33,123 bases of DNA from Bacteroidaceae bacterium (GCA_016284045.1 JAEEOB010000009.1:1-33123); one strand, 5' to 3'; numbered from the stretch's first letter, positions 13,971 to 23,437 are shown. The notes: generated by a model from the sequence alone, not told the origin. Numbers and translations are program-made.

Positions 13971-15449
13971 TCAGAGGATTGTTTTCACTGCCTCAAGCAT
14001 TCCTTTCTCCTGGATGAGGTCGAGGTATTGCTTAACGAGGGCGGTGAGACCGGGAACGGTGTTGTTGAGGTTCTCTTTCCAGATATTCTCGGCAGCGAGA
14101 ACACCTTCAGCCACACGCTGTGTGTCTCCAGTTGCCCAGAGGTCTGTAAGCAGCTGCATGATTTCAGGTGCGTCGTTTGGCTGGATAGGTGCTCCGTCAG
14201 CACGGTTACCACCTTTATAATATGTGATGATGGCAGCCAGTCCGAACACCAGTCCTTTCGGGAGCTCACCCTTACGCTCGAGGTAAGTCTTCACGCCCGG
14301 GAGATCGCGCGTCTCGTACTTAGGGAAGGAGTTGAGCATGATGGATGTCACCTGATGGTCAACGAACGGGTTGTTGAAGCGCTCAAGCACGTCGCCGGCG
14401 AACTTGCGGAGCTCATCCATCGGGAGGTTGAGCGTCTCCATAAGCTCCTCAAACTGCACCTTGTGGATATATTTGCCGATGACCGGATGATTGCAGGCGT
14501 CACGCACGATGTTCACGCCGGAGAGGTAAGCCACAGGTGAGAGCACTGTGTGCGGACCATTGAGGAGCGTCACCTTACGCTCATGGTAAGGCTTCTCGCT
14601 CGGTGCTATCAGCACATGCAGGCCTGCCTTCTCTGCCGGGAACTCCTTACGCAGCTGTGCTATCGACATGTTCTCCGGCTTCTCAATGACCCAGAGGTGG
14701 AAAATCTCACCCTGCACGACAAGGTTGTCGGCATAGCATATTTTCTTCTGGATCTGCTTGATTTCGTTGCGAGGGAATCCAGGTACGATGCGGTCAACGA
14801 GCGTGGCGCAAACATAGCAGTACTTGGTGAACCAGTTCTTGAACTTCTCATAGTCTTTACCGAAGTCGTCCTTCCAGAGTTCGATGTACTTGAAGATACA
14901 TTCTTTAAGATGATGTCCGTTTAGGAAAATCAGCTCACACGGCATGATGATAAGTCCTTTTGTGCGGTCGCCCTTGAACGTCTGGAAGCGGCGATAGAGC
15001 AGCTGGGTGAGCTTGCCCGGATAGCTGGATGCCGGCGCGTCGGAGAGCTTGCATGAGGGGTCGAAAGCGATACCTGCTTCCGTGGTGTTGGAAATGACAA
15101 AGCGGATTTCAGGCTGATCGGCGAGAGCGAGGAACGCCTGATTCTGTGAATAAGGATTGATGGCTCGGCTGATGCAGTCGATACGCTGGAGTTTGTTCAC
15201 AGGCTTGCCGTCTTGCCGTCCCTGGAGATTTACGTGATAGAGGCAGTCCTGGCCGTTGAGCCAATCCACCATACCACGCTCAATCGGCTGCACAACGACA
15301 ACAGATGAGTTGAAGTCGGTCTTACGGTTCATCTTGTAGATGATCCAGTCAACGAAACAGCGGAGGAAATTGCCCTCTCCAAACTGAATGATTCTCTCTG
15401 GTGCCTTGCTTTTAGGAGCAGTGCGGGCGTTTAATGCTTTTAATGCCAT
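13971..15449 (-). CDS. uxaB: tagaturonate reductase (altronate oxidoreductase)
   Basis: This 492-residue protein belongs to the mannitol dehydrogenase / polyol dehydrogenase superfamily. The N-terminal Rossmann part carries IIQFGEGNFLRCFVDW (about 20-35), the uronate reductase form of the NAD-binding loop. FVISNTTEAGIAF, IIMPCELIFLNG and DRIVPGFP are family landmarks, and the lysine/histidine catalytic region lies in the C-terminal half (LLNGPHTVLSPVAYLSG). It reduces D-tagaturonate to D-altronate with NADH in the cytoplasm, the second step of galacturonate breakdown. It is divergent from uxaC, which makes its substrate, across a 169-bp shared control region. Length agrees with the family. 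An alternative, fructuronate reductase UxuB, is less likely given the UxaB-type motifs. Confidence 0.92.
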   Translation of the reverse strand: MALKALNARTAPKSKAPERIIQFGEGNFLRCFVDWIIYKMNRKTDFNSSVVVVQPIERGMVDWLNGQDCLYHVNLQGRQDGKPVNKLQRIDCISRAINPYSQNQAFLALADQPEIRFVISNTTEAGIAFDPSCKLSDAPASSYPGKLTQLLYRRFQTFKGDRTKGLIIMPCELIFLNGHHLKECIFKYIELWKDDFGKDYEKFKNWFTKYCYVCATLVDRIVPGFPRNEIKQIQKKICYADNLVVQGEIFHLWVIEKPENMSIAQLRKEFPAEKAGLHVLIAPSEKPYHERKVTLLNGPHTVLSPVAYLSGVNIVRDACNHPVIGKYIHKVQFEELMETLNLPMDELRKFAGDVLERFNNPFVDHQVTSIMLNSFPKYETRDLPGVKTYLERKGELPKGLVFGLAAIITYYKGGNRADGAPIQPNDAPEIMQLLTDLWATGDTQRVAEGVLAAENIWKENLNNTVPGLTALVKQYLDLIQEKGMLEAVKTIL

Positions 15450-15618
15450 AATAATTCGTTTTTAATGTTTAGTTAGTCTGATTTATTTGCAAAATTAATT
15501 AATATTTTTGAAAAGATAGGCATAAAACCAAAAATTATGCTTAAATTTGCAATAATTGGAAAACATTACTGATAAAAAGGAATAAAAACAAACAATTAAC
15601 ACTTAAAAAAGCAACGAC
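15450..15618. promoter_or_regulatory. divergent uxaB-uxaC control region
   Basis: This AT-rich region has two -7-like boxes: TAAATTTG on plus (15542-15549), 70 bp before the uxaC ATG, and TAATTTTG on minus (complement of 15490-15497), 41 bp before uxaB. Neither has a perfect TTTG at 19-21 nt, which would fit activator-dependent promoters. I see no clear palindromic operator. Confidence 0.5.
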
Positions 15619-17037
15619 ATGAAGAAATTTATGGACGACAACTTCATCTTGCAGTCAGAGACCGCTCAGAAGCTGTATCACGAGCATGCCAAGAAAATGC
15701 CGATTATCGACTATCATTGTCACCTTGTGCCACAAATGGTGGCAGAGAACAAACGTTTTGACTCCATCACCCAGATATGGCTTGGAGGAGACCACTACAA
15801 ATGGCGCGCCATGCGCAGTAACGGTGTCGATGAGCGGTTCTGCACCGGAAAGGACACAAGCGACTGGGAGAAGTTCGAGAAATGGGCAGAGACCGTGCCT
15901 TACACGTTCCGCAACCCGCTCTACCACTGGACCCATCTGGAACTGAAAACCGCATTCGGCATAGAGAAGACCCTGAATCCCGAGACTGCCCGCGAGATTT
16001 ACGATGAATGTAACGAGCAAATCAAGAATGACCCGAAATTCACTCCCCGTGGCCTGATGAAGCACTACAACGTGGAGATTGTATGCACCACCGACGATCC
16101 GGTTGACTCTCTGGAATACCACAAGCAGGTGGCAGCCGACCCGACAATGGAGACCCGTATGCTACCCGCATGGCGTCCCGACAAGGCAATGGCAGTTGAA
16201 GTGCCAAGCAATTTCAAGGCTTACGTTGACAAGCTCTCTGAGGTGAGTGGTGTGAGCATCAAGGATTTCAACGACTATATCGACGCGATTCAGAAGCGTC
16301 ACGACTTCTTCGCGTCGATGGGTTGCAAGCTGAGCGACCACGGCATTGAAGAGTTCTATGCTGAGGACTACACCGAGGCAGAAATCAAAGCTATCTTTAA
16401 GAAAGTGTATGGCGGCAAGGCATTGAGCCAAGAGGAGATCATGAAGTTCAAAAGTGCGATGATGTATATCTTCGCCGTCCAGGACGCAGAGGCAGGCTGG
16501 GCACAGCAGTTCCACTATGGTGCCATCCGCGACAATAACTCGAAGATGTTCAAACAGCTCGGTCCAGACACTGGTTTCGACTCCATCGGTGAGTTCAACA
16601 CCGCCAAGAAATGCTCGAAGTTCCTCGACCGTCTGAACGCAGAAGGCAAGCTGGCAAAAACCATCCTCTACAACCTCAACCCTTGTGCAAACGAAGTGCT
16701 CGCCACGATGCTTGGTAACTTCCAGGATGGATCGTGTCCAGGCAAAATCCAATGGGGAAGCGGTTGGTGGTTCCTCGATCAGAAGGACGGTATGCAGAAG
16801 CAGATGAATGCCCTGTCACTGCTTGGTCTGCTGAGCCGTTTCGTGGGTATGCTCACCGACTCACGCTCGTTCCTATCCTACCCTCGTCATGAGTATTTCC
16901 GCAGGATTCTTTGTAATCTCGTGGCAACTGACATCGAGAACGGTGAAGTGCCTTACACGGGTTATGAGGCAGCGCGCGTGAACCAGATGATTGAGGATAT
17001 CAGTTATAACAACGCGAAGAACTACTTCTGTTTTTGA
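15619..17037 (+). CDS. uxaC: glucuronate/galacturonate isomerase
   Basis: This 472-residue cytoplasmic protein belongs to the amidohydrolase superfamily: PIIDYHCHL gives H33 and H35 of the metal site, followed by GGDHYKWRAMRSNGV, FRNPLYHWTHLEL and CTTDDPVDSLEYH, all hallmarks of UxaC. WGSGWWFLDQKDGM and MLTDSRSFLSYPRHEYFRR near the end are equally diagnostic. It interconverts D-galacturonate and D-tagaturonate, and D-glucuronate and D-fructuronate. Together with the divergent uxaB it gives altronate from galacturonate, pointing to growth on pectin-derived uronates. No uxaA, kdgK or transporter is in the window, so the pathway is completed elsewhere. Start ATG fits the family N-terminus exactly. 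Confidence 0.96.
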   Translation: MKKFMDDNFILQSETAQKLYHEHAKKMPIIDYHCHLVPQMVAENKRFDSITQIWLGGDHYKWRAMRSNGVDERFCTGKDTSDWEKFEKWAETVPYTFRNPLYHWTHLELKTAFGIEKTLNPETAREIYDECNEQIKNDPKFTPRGLMKHYNVEIVCTTDDPVDSLEYHKQVAADPTMETRMLPAWRPDKAMAVEVPSNFKAYVDKLSEVSGVSIKDFNDYIDAIQKRHDFFASMGCKLSDHGIEEFYAEDYTEAEIKAIFKKVYGGKALSQEEIMKFKSAMMYIFAVQDAEAGWAQQFHYGAIRDNNSKMFKQLGPDTGFDSIGEFNTAKKCSKFLDRLNAEGKLAKTILYNLNPCANEVLATMLGNFQDGSCPGKIQWGSGWWFLDQKDGMQKQMNALSLLGLLSRFVGMLTDSRSFLSYPRHEYFRRILCNLVATDIENGEVPYTGYEAARVNQMIEDISYNNAKNYFCF

Positions 17038-17069
17038 TTGATAGTTGATAGAATATTTGATTTGGAAAC

Positions 17070-17114
17070 GGGCTGATTACGGTTTTATTTAGACACCCCA
17101 CCGGGAGTCTCTAC
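17070..17114 (+). repeat. dispersed 40-bp intergenic repeat, copy 2
   Basis: The segment matches 13199-13239 (GATTA, TTATTTAG, CCCC, AGTCTCTAC). Its first part, GGGCTGATTAC, recurs at 17169-17179 after 99 bp. Confidence 0.6.
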
Positions 17115-17242
17115 AAGTTCTACGGTTATTTCATGCGTTTTAAAGTATTTATGAAACGTATTAATAGCGGGCTGATTACAGTTTTTTGATTAGTTACAAG
17201 ACATACAATAGCGCGTTTTCACATCATAAACGAAACGAAATT

Positions 17243-18484
17243 TTGAAGAGGAAGATTATTTATACATTAGCATTGTTTGCCTGTGCCTTCGGAATGAGGG
17301 CACAGGTGAATGGTGTGTTTGTTGAGAATCTGAAAACATTGAGAGTGGAAGTGAATGGTATATGGGATCATCCACCCGTTGTGCCCCTGGGAGGTAACAA
17401 CAAAGTGGAAATCAGCTTCGACGACATGCAGCACACATACGTTCGGCGTACATACCACATCACCCACTGCAATGCAGACTGGACTCCCAGCGACCTGCTT
17501 GAGAACGAATATCTCGACGGGTTCAACGACCGTCCTATTGAGAATTACGATCCTTCGATGAACACGACAATGCTCTACAACCACTACAGCCTCGTATTTC
17601 CTAACGAGGATGTCCGGTTGAAGGTGAGCGGTAATTTCATAGTTGACATCATGGAGGACGGTGACGATGAGCCCGTGGCACGTGCCTGTTTCTCTGTGTT
17701 GGACCGTCGGGTGGATGCCTCACTCTCCGTCACTCCCAACACCGACATCGACCAGTATGCGAGTCATCAGCAGGTGAGCATCGGCATCAATTATTTCAAC
17801 TACGATGTCCACCGTCCAGAAGAAGAGCTCCGTCCCGTAGTACTTCAGAACCGCCGGTGGGACACCCGCGTGGATGTGGGCCGTCCGAGCAACATGCGAT
17901 CAACTGAGTTATTATATGATCATGACCGAGATTTAATCTTCCCCGCTGGCAACGAATACCGTCGTTTTGAAATTTTGGATGAATATGTTCCCACCATGCG
18001 TGTGGAGAGCATGAGTTACCACGAACCATATTATCATGCCACAATCATGACGGATGAACAACGCCGCAACTACATTTACGATCAAGACCAGGACGGCCGT
18101 TTCTTGGTCCGTAATGGCGACAACGTGGATAACGCCACAGAAAGCGACTACTTCATCACCCATTTCCAGCTCGACATGCCGGAAATCGAAGGTGGAAAGG
18201 TGTATCTGAACGGTGACCTGACCTACAACAGCTACACAGAAGACTATGAGATGTTCTACGATGATGAGCGGGGAGCATATATGATTTCCGTACCGTTGAA
18301 ACAGGGGTCGTATAATTATCAGTATATATTCGTTCCCAATGGCTACTCCCGCGGCAGTGTGGCAGAGACCGAGGGGTGTTTTCATCAGACAGAAAATGAA
18401 TACTGCGTGTATGTATATCACCGCCCTTTTGGAGGCAGATACGACCATCTGGTGGGATATGCAACGGTGAAATATAAGATATAG
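17243..18484 (+). CDS. type IX secretion system plug protein (DUF5103)
   Basis: No ATG begins this frame. The TTG at 17243 is preferred because it gives a compact signal peptide (KRKIIYTLALFACAFGMRA, cleavage before Q); a second TTG at 17186 would add 19 residues in front. The 413-residue product has the DUF5103/T9SS plug pattern: an N-terminal beta domain (VNGVFVENLKTLRVEVNG, LGGNNKVEISFDDM, YHITHCNADWTPSDL, EYLDGFNDRPIENYDPS), a middle domain (DASLSVTPNTDIDQYASHQQ) and a C-terminal GKVYLNGDLTY / YNYQYIFVPNG segment. The plug protein closes the SprA translocon on the periplasmic side of the outer membrane. Other T9SS genes are not nearby, as is usual since these genes are scattered. It stands alone, flanked by intergenic repeats. 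Confidence 0.85.
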   Translation: MKRKIIYTLALFACAFGMRAQVNGVFVENLKTLRVEVNGIWDHPPVVPLGGNNKVEISFDDMQHTYVRRTYHITHCNADWTPSDLLENEYLDGFNDRPIENYDPSMNTTMLYNHYSLVFPNEDVRLKVSGNFIVDIMEDGDDEPVARACFSVLDRRVDASLSVTPNTDIDQYASHQQVSIGINYFNYDVHRPEEELRPVVLQNRRWDTRVDVGRPSNMRSTELLYDHDRDLIFPAGNEYRRFEILDEYVPTMRVESMSYHEPYYHATIMTDEQRRNYIYDQDQDGRFLVRNGDNVDNATESDYFITHFQLDMPEIEGGKVYLNGDLTYNSYTEDYEMFYDDERGAYMISVPLKQGSYNYQYIFVPNGYSRGSVAETEGCFHQTENEYCVYVYHRPFGGRYDHLVGYATVKYKI

Positions 18485-18498
18485 TTGAGAATTTAAAG

Positions 18499-18574
18499 GG
18501 GAGTTAATTGTTCTAATGGGAGTTAATTTCTTTCAGAAATGGGAGTTAATTTTCTTTTAGAAAATGGGAGTTGT
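18499..18574 (+). repeat. GGGAGTTAATT repeat cluster
   Basis: GGGAGTTAATT starts at 18499, 18518 and 18541, and GGGAGTTGT at 18566, with near-copies of TTTCTTTTAGAAA between them. The 20 bp at 18555-18574 equal 3396-3415. A further GGGAGTTA is at 13901. Confidence 0.75.
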
Positions 18575-18598
18575 ATCCCTGCGAGGTGTCAGGGGTTC

Positions 18599-18640
18599 CC
18601 TATGATTGCATAGGATAACCTAGGATTTCCTAGGAACTCA
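18599..18640 (+). repeat. hairpin plus TAGGA decamer repeat
   Basis: CCTATG-ATTG-CATAGG (18599-18614) can form a small hairpin. It runs into three 10-bp units, TAGGATAACC, TAGGATTTCC and TAGGAACTCA (18611-18640). The same decamer family occurs at 21491-21540, so the gene between them is flanked by it on both sides. Confidence 0.7.
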
Positions 18641-18691
18641 TAAAAAAGGGAAAAAACTAAAAATAAAGAAAGAAGAAAGGCTAAATTAGGA

Positions 18692-21493
18692 ATGAAACGG
18701 AAAATAACATTCATACTACTGATGCTGTGTGCATTGGCATCATTCAGTCAGAGTGCGGAGGAGCATGTGAAAAATTTTCTGAGCAGCTACAGCCTTCCTG
18801 GCAACAGCCGTGTTCGGAAAGCCTCTGTAAAGTCGATGGAGGTGAATGAACGCAAATCGGCTATCAAACTGGTACTAACAGGCGGTGCTGACAACATGTA
18901 TTTCACAGATGATATCGTTGCCAAGATGTACAACGATATCCAGGGGTGTCTGCCTGAAGAATTTCAAAAATATAAGCTGAGCATTGAGGCTGACGGAAGG
19001 CCCATAGAATATCTTGTGCCGAATGCCATCCGCCGTGGCAAAGCTGACAAAAGTAAAGCCTGGAGAAAAGAACATGATGAAGATGATGACCGATGGGTGA
19101 CCAATCTGTCTCGTCCCTACAAGATATCTAAAGGCCTCGACGGTCATCATTTGAGTCTATGTCAGAGCCACGGCCGCTACTATGACGCGAAAAAAGGCGG
19201 ATGGGTGTGGATGCGTCCGCGTCTGTTCTGCACCACCGAGGATTTGTTCTCTCAAACATTCGTCATACCCTATATTATTCCAATGCTGGAGAATGCCGGC
19301 GCCACCGTGTTCACCACCCGTGACCACTTCTGGCAGAACGCCGAGGAGATTGTGGATCTCGACCAGGATGAGGATATGAAATATTTCGAGGTGGCGATGA
19401 ACGAGGATGAATGGGAGAACAGCCCCCTTCCTGGTTTCCGCCACGCCCAGGAAATCTATTCTGGTAATGACAGTCCGTTCGGCAAAGGCAACTGCCGTCA
19501 GATCAAATCAGTGAAGCCATCGAAGCGTGCGAGCGAGATGGCATTGGTGCAGTGGATTCCCGACATCCCTAAATCAGGGAAATATCCGGTGTATGTATCG
19601 TATCAGTCGTTTAAGAACAGCGCGGAGGACGTGGTCTATGAGATTCACCATGCCGGAGGTGTGAGTGAGGTGAAGGTGAACCAGCGCATGGGCGGCGGCA
19701 TGTGGGTGCTGCTTGGTGAGTTTGAATTCCTTCAGGGAATGAACGACAACGGCAAGATAGTGTTGAGCAACATCTGCCGGCGGAAGGGGCAGACAGTGAG
19801 TGCCGATGCCGTCCGTTTCGGCAGCGGTATGGGCAACATCGTCCGTGGCGGGAGCGTGAGCGGTCTTCCCCGTTGGGCTGAAGGCGCGAAATACTCAGCG
19901 CAGTGGAGCGGGATGCCCGACAGCTGCTTTGCCTCGATTGAAGGCGACGAATACCGCAGCGACATCTACAGCCGTCCAAAAAGCACGAACGAGGTGGGCG
20001 GCGGCAGCGTATATATCCCCAACCGCGACGGCAGGAAAGTACCAATTGAGGTTTGCATGGCATTCCACACCGATGCCGGATTCTCTAAGAGCGACGGTTT
20101 GATCGGTCCGTTGTCGATTTGCACGACCGACTATAACGATGGCGTACTAGCCAGCGGCATGGACCGCTACACAAGCCGAGATCTCGCCAGCCTGCTCTAC
20201 GAGGGTGTGGACCGCGACATGCAGAAATATCATTTTTCGGTTCGGGGGCTGTGGAACCGAGACTATGGCGAGAGCCGTGCACCCGACGTGCCTGGTATCA
20301 TCTTCGAAATGTTGTCGCACCAGAATTTCGCCGACATGAGGCTGGGCTACGACCCACAGTTCAAGTTTGATTTTTGCCGCTCGATTTATAAAAGTGTACT
20401 GCGCTATGTCTGCTCGATGCACAACAAGCCATACGTGGTGGAGCCATTGCCCGTGACCAACTTTGCAGTCCAGCTGAACGAGGACCGCAACGAGGCTACA
20501 CTATCCTGGACACCAGTCAACGACCCACTTGAGCCGAGCGCAACTGCAACCAGCTACGTGGTTTATACTCGCAAAGGCCGTTACGGCTTCGACAACGGTC
20601 AGGTGGTAAGAGGATCATCACTGACCGTTCCACTGACACCCGATATAGTATATTCATTTAAAGTATGCGCACTTAACGATGGAGGACAGAGTTTCCCGTC
20701 GGAGATATTAAGTGCGGGCATCTCTTCACGCAACAATGGCACGGCATTGATTGTGAATGGCTTTACCCGACTGGAAGGACCGGCATGGTTTAACACAGAG
20801 ACCGAGCAAGGTTTTCTGCTTGACAAAGACCCCGGCGTACAATATGGTGCCTTCGCCGGTTTTTGCGGCAGGCAGAAAGTGTTCACAAAATCAACAATGG
20901 GATCTGAAGAGGTTGACGGCTTAGGCTACAGTGGAAGTGAGTTGGAAGGCAAAGTGATTATGGGAAACACTTTCGATTACCCATGCATCCATGGTGAAGG
21001 CATGCTGACTAACGGTCATTCGTTCACGTCGGTTAGTGAGCAGGTATTCAATCAGACAGGTAATTTAAGCAACTACCGCATCATCGACATGATTTACGGT
21101 GTTCAGAAAGAATTCAATGATCAGAGCGTGAGCCGTCTGGCAAATTTTGCCTCCAATGGCGGGAAGGTTATTTTGAGTGGTGCGAACATGATGAAAAGCG
21201 GAACAATCTCAGGTCGTTTTGGTATCAGCAGCTCAGGCAGTCTGACCGACCGTTGTCAGCTGAGCGGCAAATACGGACTGTTCGACATCTACCGCGAGAT
21301 GAACAGCGAAATGTACTGTGTGCCAGAACCCGACATCCTCATTGCTCCTGAGGGCAGTGAGATAATGGTGGAGTTTGCTGGTCATGGTGTGGCAGGCGTT
21401 AAGAACGGCAATGTCACGCTGTTCGGCTTCCCGCTTGAGACCATCAGCGACCAACGGATGATAAACACGCTGATACGGGACGCAATTCTCTAG
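18692..21493 (+). CDS. exported amidase_3-like protein with golvesin/Xly-type and FN3 domains
   Basis: This 933-residue protein has a signal peptide (MKRKITFILLMLCALASFSQ). The N-terminal part resembles zinc amidases of the N-acetylmuramoyl-L-alanine amidase type: LDGHHLSLCQSHG (149-161) with H152/H153, PMLENAGATVFTTRD (197-211), AFHTDAG with H459, and a late glutamate E539 in FEMLSHQNFADMR, the usual final residue of that fold. Between them (about 290-375) sits a beta-rich golvesin/xanthan-lyase CBD-like insertion (YPVYVSYQSF..., VEF-type strands). Residues about 587-680 are a fibronectin type III domain, followed by a 250-residue C-terminal domain of unknown function. It is often annotated xanthan lyase in Bacteroides, a label taken from the insertion. 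A periplasmic or surface cell-wall role is inference. The stop TAG is the first base triplet of a decamer repeat. Confidence 0.75.
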   Translation: MKRKITFILLMLCALASFSQSAEEHVKNFLSSYSLPGNSRVRKASVKSMEVNERKSAIKLVLTGGADNMYFTDDIVAKMYNDIQGCLPEEFQKYKLSIEADGRPIEYLVPNAIRRGKADKSKAWRKEHDEDDDRWVTNLSRPYKISKGLDGHHLSLCQSHGRYYDAKKGGWVWMRPRLFCTTEDLFSQTFVIPYIIPMLENAGATVFTTRDHFWQNAEEIVDLDQDEDMKYFEVAMNEDEWENSPLPGFRHAQEIYSGNDSPFGKGNCRQIKSVKPSKRASEMALVQWIPDIPKSGKYPVYVSYQSFKNSAEDVVYEIHHAGGVSEVKVNQRMGGGMWVLLGEFEFLQGMNDNGKIVLSNICRRKGQTVSADAVRFGSGMGNIVRGGSVSGLPRWAEGAKYSAQWSGMPDSCFASIEGDEYRSDIYSRPKSTNEVGGGSVYIPNRDGRKVPIEVCMAFHTDAGFSKSDGLIGPLSICTTDYNDGVLASGMDRYTSRDLASLLYEGVDRDMQKYHFSVRGLWNRDYGESRAPDVPGIIFEMLSHQNFADMRLGYDPQFKFDFCRSIYKSVLRYVCSMHNKPYVVEPLPVTNFAVQLNEDRNEATLSWTPVNDPLEPSATATSYVVYTRKGRYGFDNGQVVRGSSLTVPLTPDIVYSFKVCALNDGGQSFPSEILSAGISSRNNGTALIVNGFTRLEGPAWFNTETEQGFLLDKDPGVQYGAFAGFCGRQKVFTKSTMGSEEVDGLGYSGSELEGKVIMGNTFDYPCIHGEGMLTNGHSFTSVSEQVFNQTGNLSNYRIIDMIYGVQKEFNDQSVSRLANFASNGGKVILSGANMMKSGTISGRFGISSSGSLTDRCQLSGKYGLFDIYREMNSEMYCVPEPDILIAPEGSEIMVEFAGHGVAGVKNGNVTLFGFPLETISDQRMINTLIRDAIL

Positions 21494-21540
21494 GATTTTC
21501 AAGGATTATATAGGATTGCCTAGGAATTCCTAGGATTATA
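21491..21540 (+). repeat. five TAGGA decamers
   Basis: Exactly five 10-bp units lie here: TAGGATTTTC, AAGGATTATA, TAGGATTGCC, TAGGAATTCC and TAGGATTATA. The first overlaps the stop codon of the preceding gene. TAGGATTATA also occurs at 13890-13899. Confidence 0.8.
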
Positions 21541-21574
21541 AAGGTCATAATCAGTTTTTATAGAAAAACAGCTG

Positions 21575-23437
21575 ATGGAACAACGGACATTACAACTGAC
21601 GGACTGGCTGCCAACCACAAAGAAAGAAGCACATCTCAGGGGATGGGATGCGGTTGATGTGGTATTGATGAGCGGTGATGCCTACGTTGATCATCCGTCA
21701 TTCGGCTGTGCGGTTATCGGACGGCTGCTGGAGACGTTCGGGCTGAAAGTGGCGATAGTGCCTCAGCCCGACTGGCACGGTGATTTCCGCGACTTCCGTA
21801 AGTTTGGCCGTCCGCGCCTGTTTTTTGGAATCTCTCCGGGCTGCATGGACTCGATGGTGAACAAATACACGGCTGCAAGACGGCTGCGCAGCGAGGATGC
21901 CTATTCACCCGACGGCCGTCACGACCTCCGTCCTGAGTATCCGACGATTGTATATACCCAAATTCTGAAAAAACTCTATCCCGACGTACCGGTAGTGCTT
22001 GGAGGCATCGAAGCATCGCTGCGACGCCTGACCCATTACGACTACTGGAGCGACAGACTTCACAAGTGCATCCTCTGCGACAGCGGCGCTGACCTGCTGA
22101 TTTACGGCATGGGCGAGAAGCCGATGGAGTCGCTTTGCGAGCTGCTTGCAGAAGAGTTTGAGGACCGAGACACCGATGTGCGCTCATTCCGTAACCTGCT
22201 GCTACGTCATCCTCAGAAACAGACTGTGATGCTGCTAAAAGAGAAGGAGATTCCGAGAGGCATCCGTCCTGACGACATCGTGCTGCACAGTCATCAGGAG
22301 TGCCTGCACGACAAACGCAGTCAGGCGGAGAATTTCCGGCATATCGAAGAGGAGTCGAACAAATATGCCGCCCGGCGTATCATACAGCAGTATGGCGACG
22401 ATGAATATGCGGTGGTGTTCCCGCCCTATCAGCCAATGAGCCAGGATGAGCTGGACCGATCGTTCGACCTGCCTTACACCCGTCTGCCCCACCCCAAATA
22501 CAAAGGCAAACGGATTCCCGCATACGAGATGATTAAACACTCTGTCTGCCTGCATCGTGGCTGCTTCGGCGGCTGTGCGTTCTGCACCATCTCCGCGCAT
22601 CAGGGTAAGTTCATCACGTCGAGGAGCAAGGACAGCATCCTGAAAGAAGTGAAAGCCATCACGTCGATGCCCGACTTCAAAGGCTACCTGAGCGATCTGG
22701 GCGGTCCGAGCGCAAATATGTATGCCATGCACGGGAAGAGCCTTGAACTCTGTCATAAGTGTGCCCGTCCGTCGTGCATACATCCGAAAGTATGCAAGAA
22801 CTTGAACACCGACCACAGCCAGCTGCTCGACATCTACCACAGCGTGGATGCCCTGCCGAACATCAAGAAAAGCTTCGTGGGCAGCGGTGTACGCTACGAC
22901 CTGATTCTTCACGACACGGGGAACGGCAAAATGAATGGCGTGAATCGTGAATATGCCAAAGAGCTGATTGTGAACCACGTGAGCGGACGGTTGAAAGTGG
23001 CACCTGAGCACACGAGCGACCATGTGCTTCAGCTGATGCGCAAGCCGTCGTTCAAGTTGTTTTACGAATTCAAGGAGCTTTTCGACCAAATCAACAGGAA
23101 GCACAACCTACACGAGCAGATCATTCCCTATTTCATCAGCAGCCACCCCGGCTGCACCACAGCCGACATGGCTGAGCTCGCCGTGATTACCAAAGCTCTC
23201 GACTTCCGTCTGGAGCAGGTGCAGGACTTCACCCCTACCCCCATGACCATCAGCAGTGAGATGTGGTACACGGGGCTCGACCCCTACACGTTGAAGCCTG
23301 TCTTCTCCGCCAAAAGCCCAGCCGAAAAACAAAAACAAAGGATGTTCTTCTTCTGGTACAAGCGCGAGGAACGGCAAAAGATTATGCGTGAGCTGAGACA
23401 GATAGGGCGGGAAGATTTAATCCGGAAGTTATTTTAA
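21575..23437 (+). CDS. YgiQ-family radical SAM protein
   Basis: This 620-residue protein has an N-terminal B12-binding-like region typical of YgiQ (WLPTTKKEAHLRGWDAVDVV, GDAYVDHPSFG, YSPDGRHDLRPEYPTIVYTQ; residues about 11-130). The radical SAM motif CFGGCAFC (C330, C334, C337) is followed by ISAHQGKFITSRS. LKVAPEHTSD and LEQVQDFTPTPMT are further landmarks. The protein is cytoplasmic; the reaction is unknown, though the family is widespread and often annotated as a putative methyltransferase-like enzyme. It is shorter than the E. coli protein (over 700 residues) at the C-terminus, which is common in Bacteroidetes. It lies 82 bp after the amidase-like gene and 65 bp before the helicase, so a loose operon is possible. 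Confidence 0.93.
   Translation: MEQRTLQLTDWLPTTKKEAHLRGWDAVDVVLMSGDAYVDHPSFGCAVIGRLLETFGLKVAIVPQPDWHGDFRDFRKFGRPRLFFGISPGCMDSMVNKYTAARRLRSEDAYSPDGRHDLRPEYPTIVYTQILKKLYPDVPVVLGGIEASLRRLTHYDYWSDRLHKCILCDSGADLLIYGMGEKPMESLCELLAEEFEDRDTDVRSFRNLLLRHPQKQTVMLLKEKEIPRGIRPDDIVLHSHQECLHDKRSQAENFRHIEEESNKYAARRIIQQYGDDEYAVVFPPYQPMSQDELDRSFDLPYTRLPHPKYKGKRIPAYEMIKHSVCLHRGCFGGCAFCTISAHQGKFITSRSKDSILKEVKAITSMPDFKGYLSDLGGPSANMYAMHGKSLELCHKCARPSCIHPKVCKNLNTDHSQLLDIYHSVDALPNIKKSFVGSGVRYDLILHDTGNGKMNGVNREYAKELIVNHVSGRLKVAPEHTSDHVLQLMRKPSFKLFYEFKELFDQINRKHNLHEQIIPYFISSHPGCTTADMAELAVITKALDFRLEQVQDFTPTPMTISSEMWYTGLDPYTLKPVFSAKSPAEKQKQRMFFFWYKREERQKIMRELRQIGREDLIRKLF

Noticed and set aside
22235..23104. Long minus-strand ORF (289 residues) inside the YgiQ gene
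   Set aside because: It lies wholly antisense to a well-supported gene, has no family motif, and its length follows from the codon bias of the plus-strand gene.
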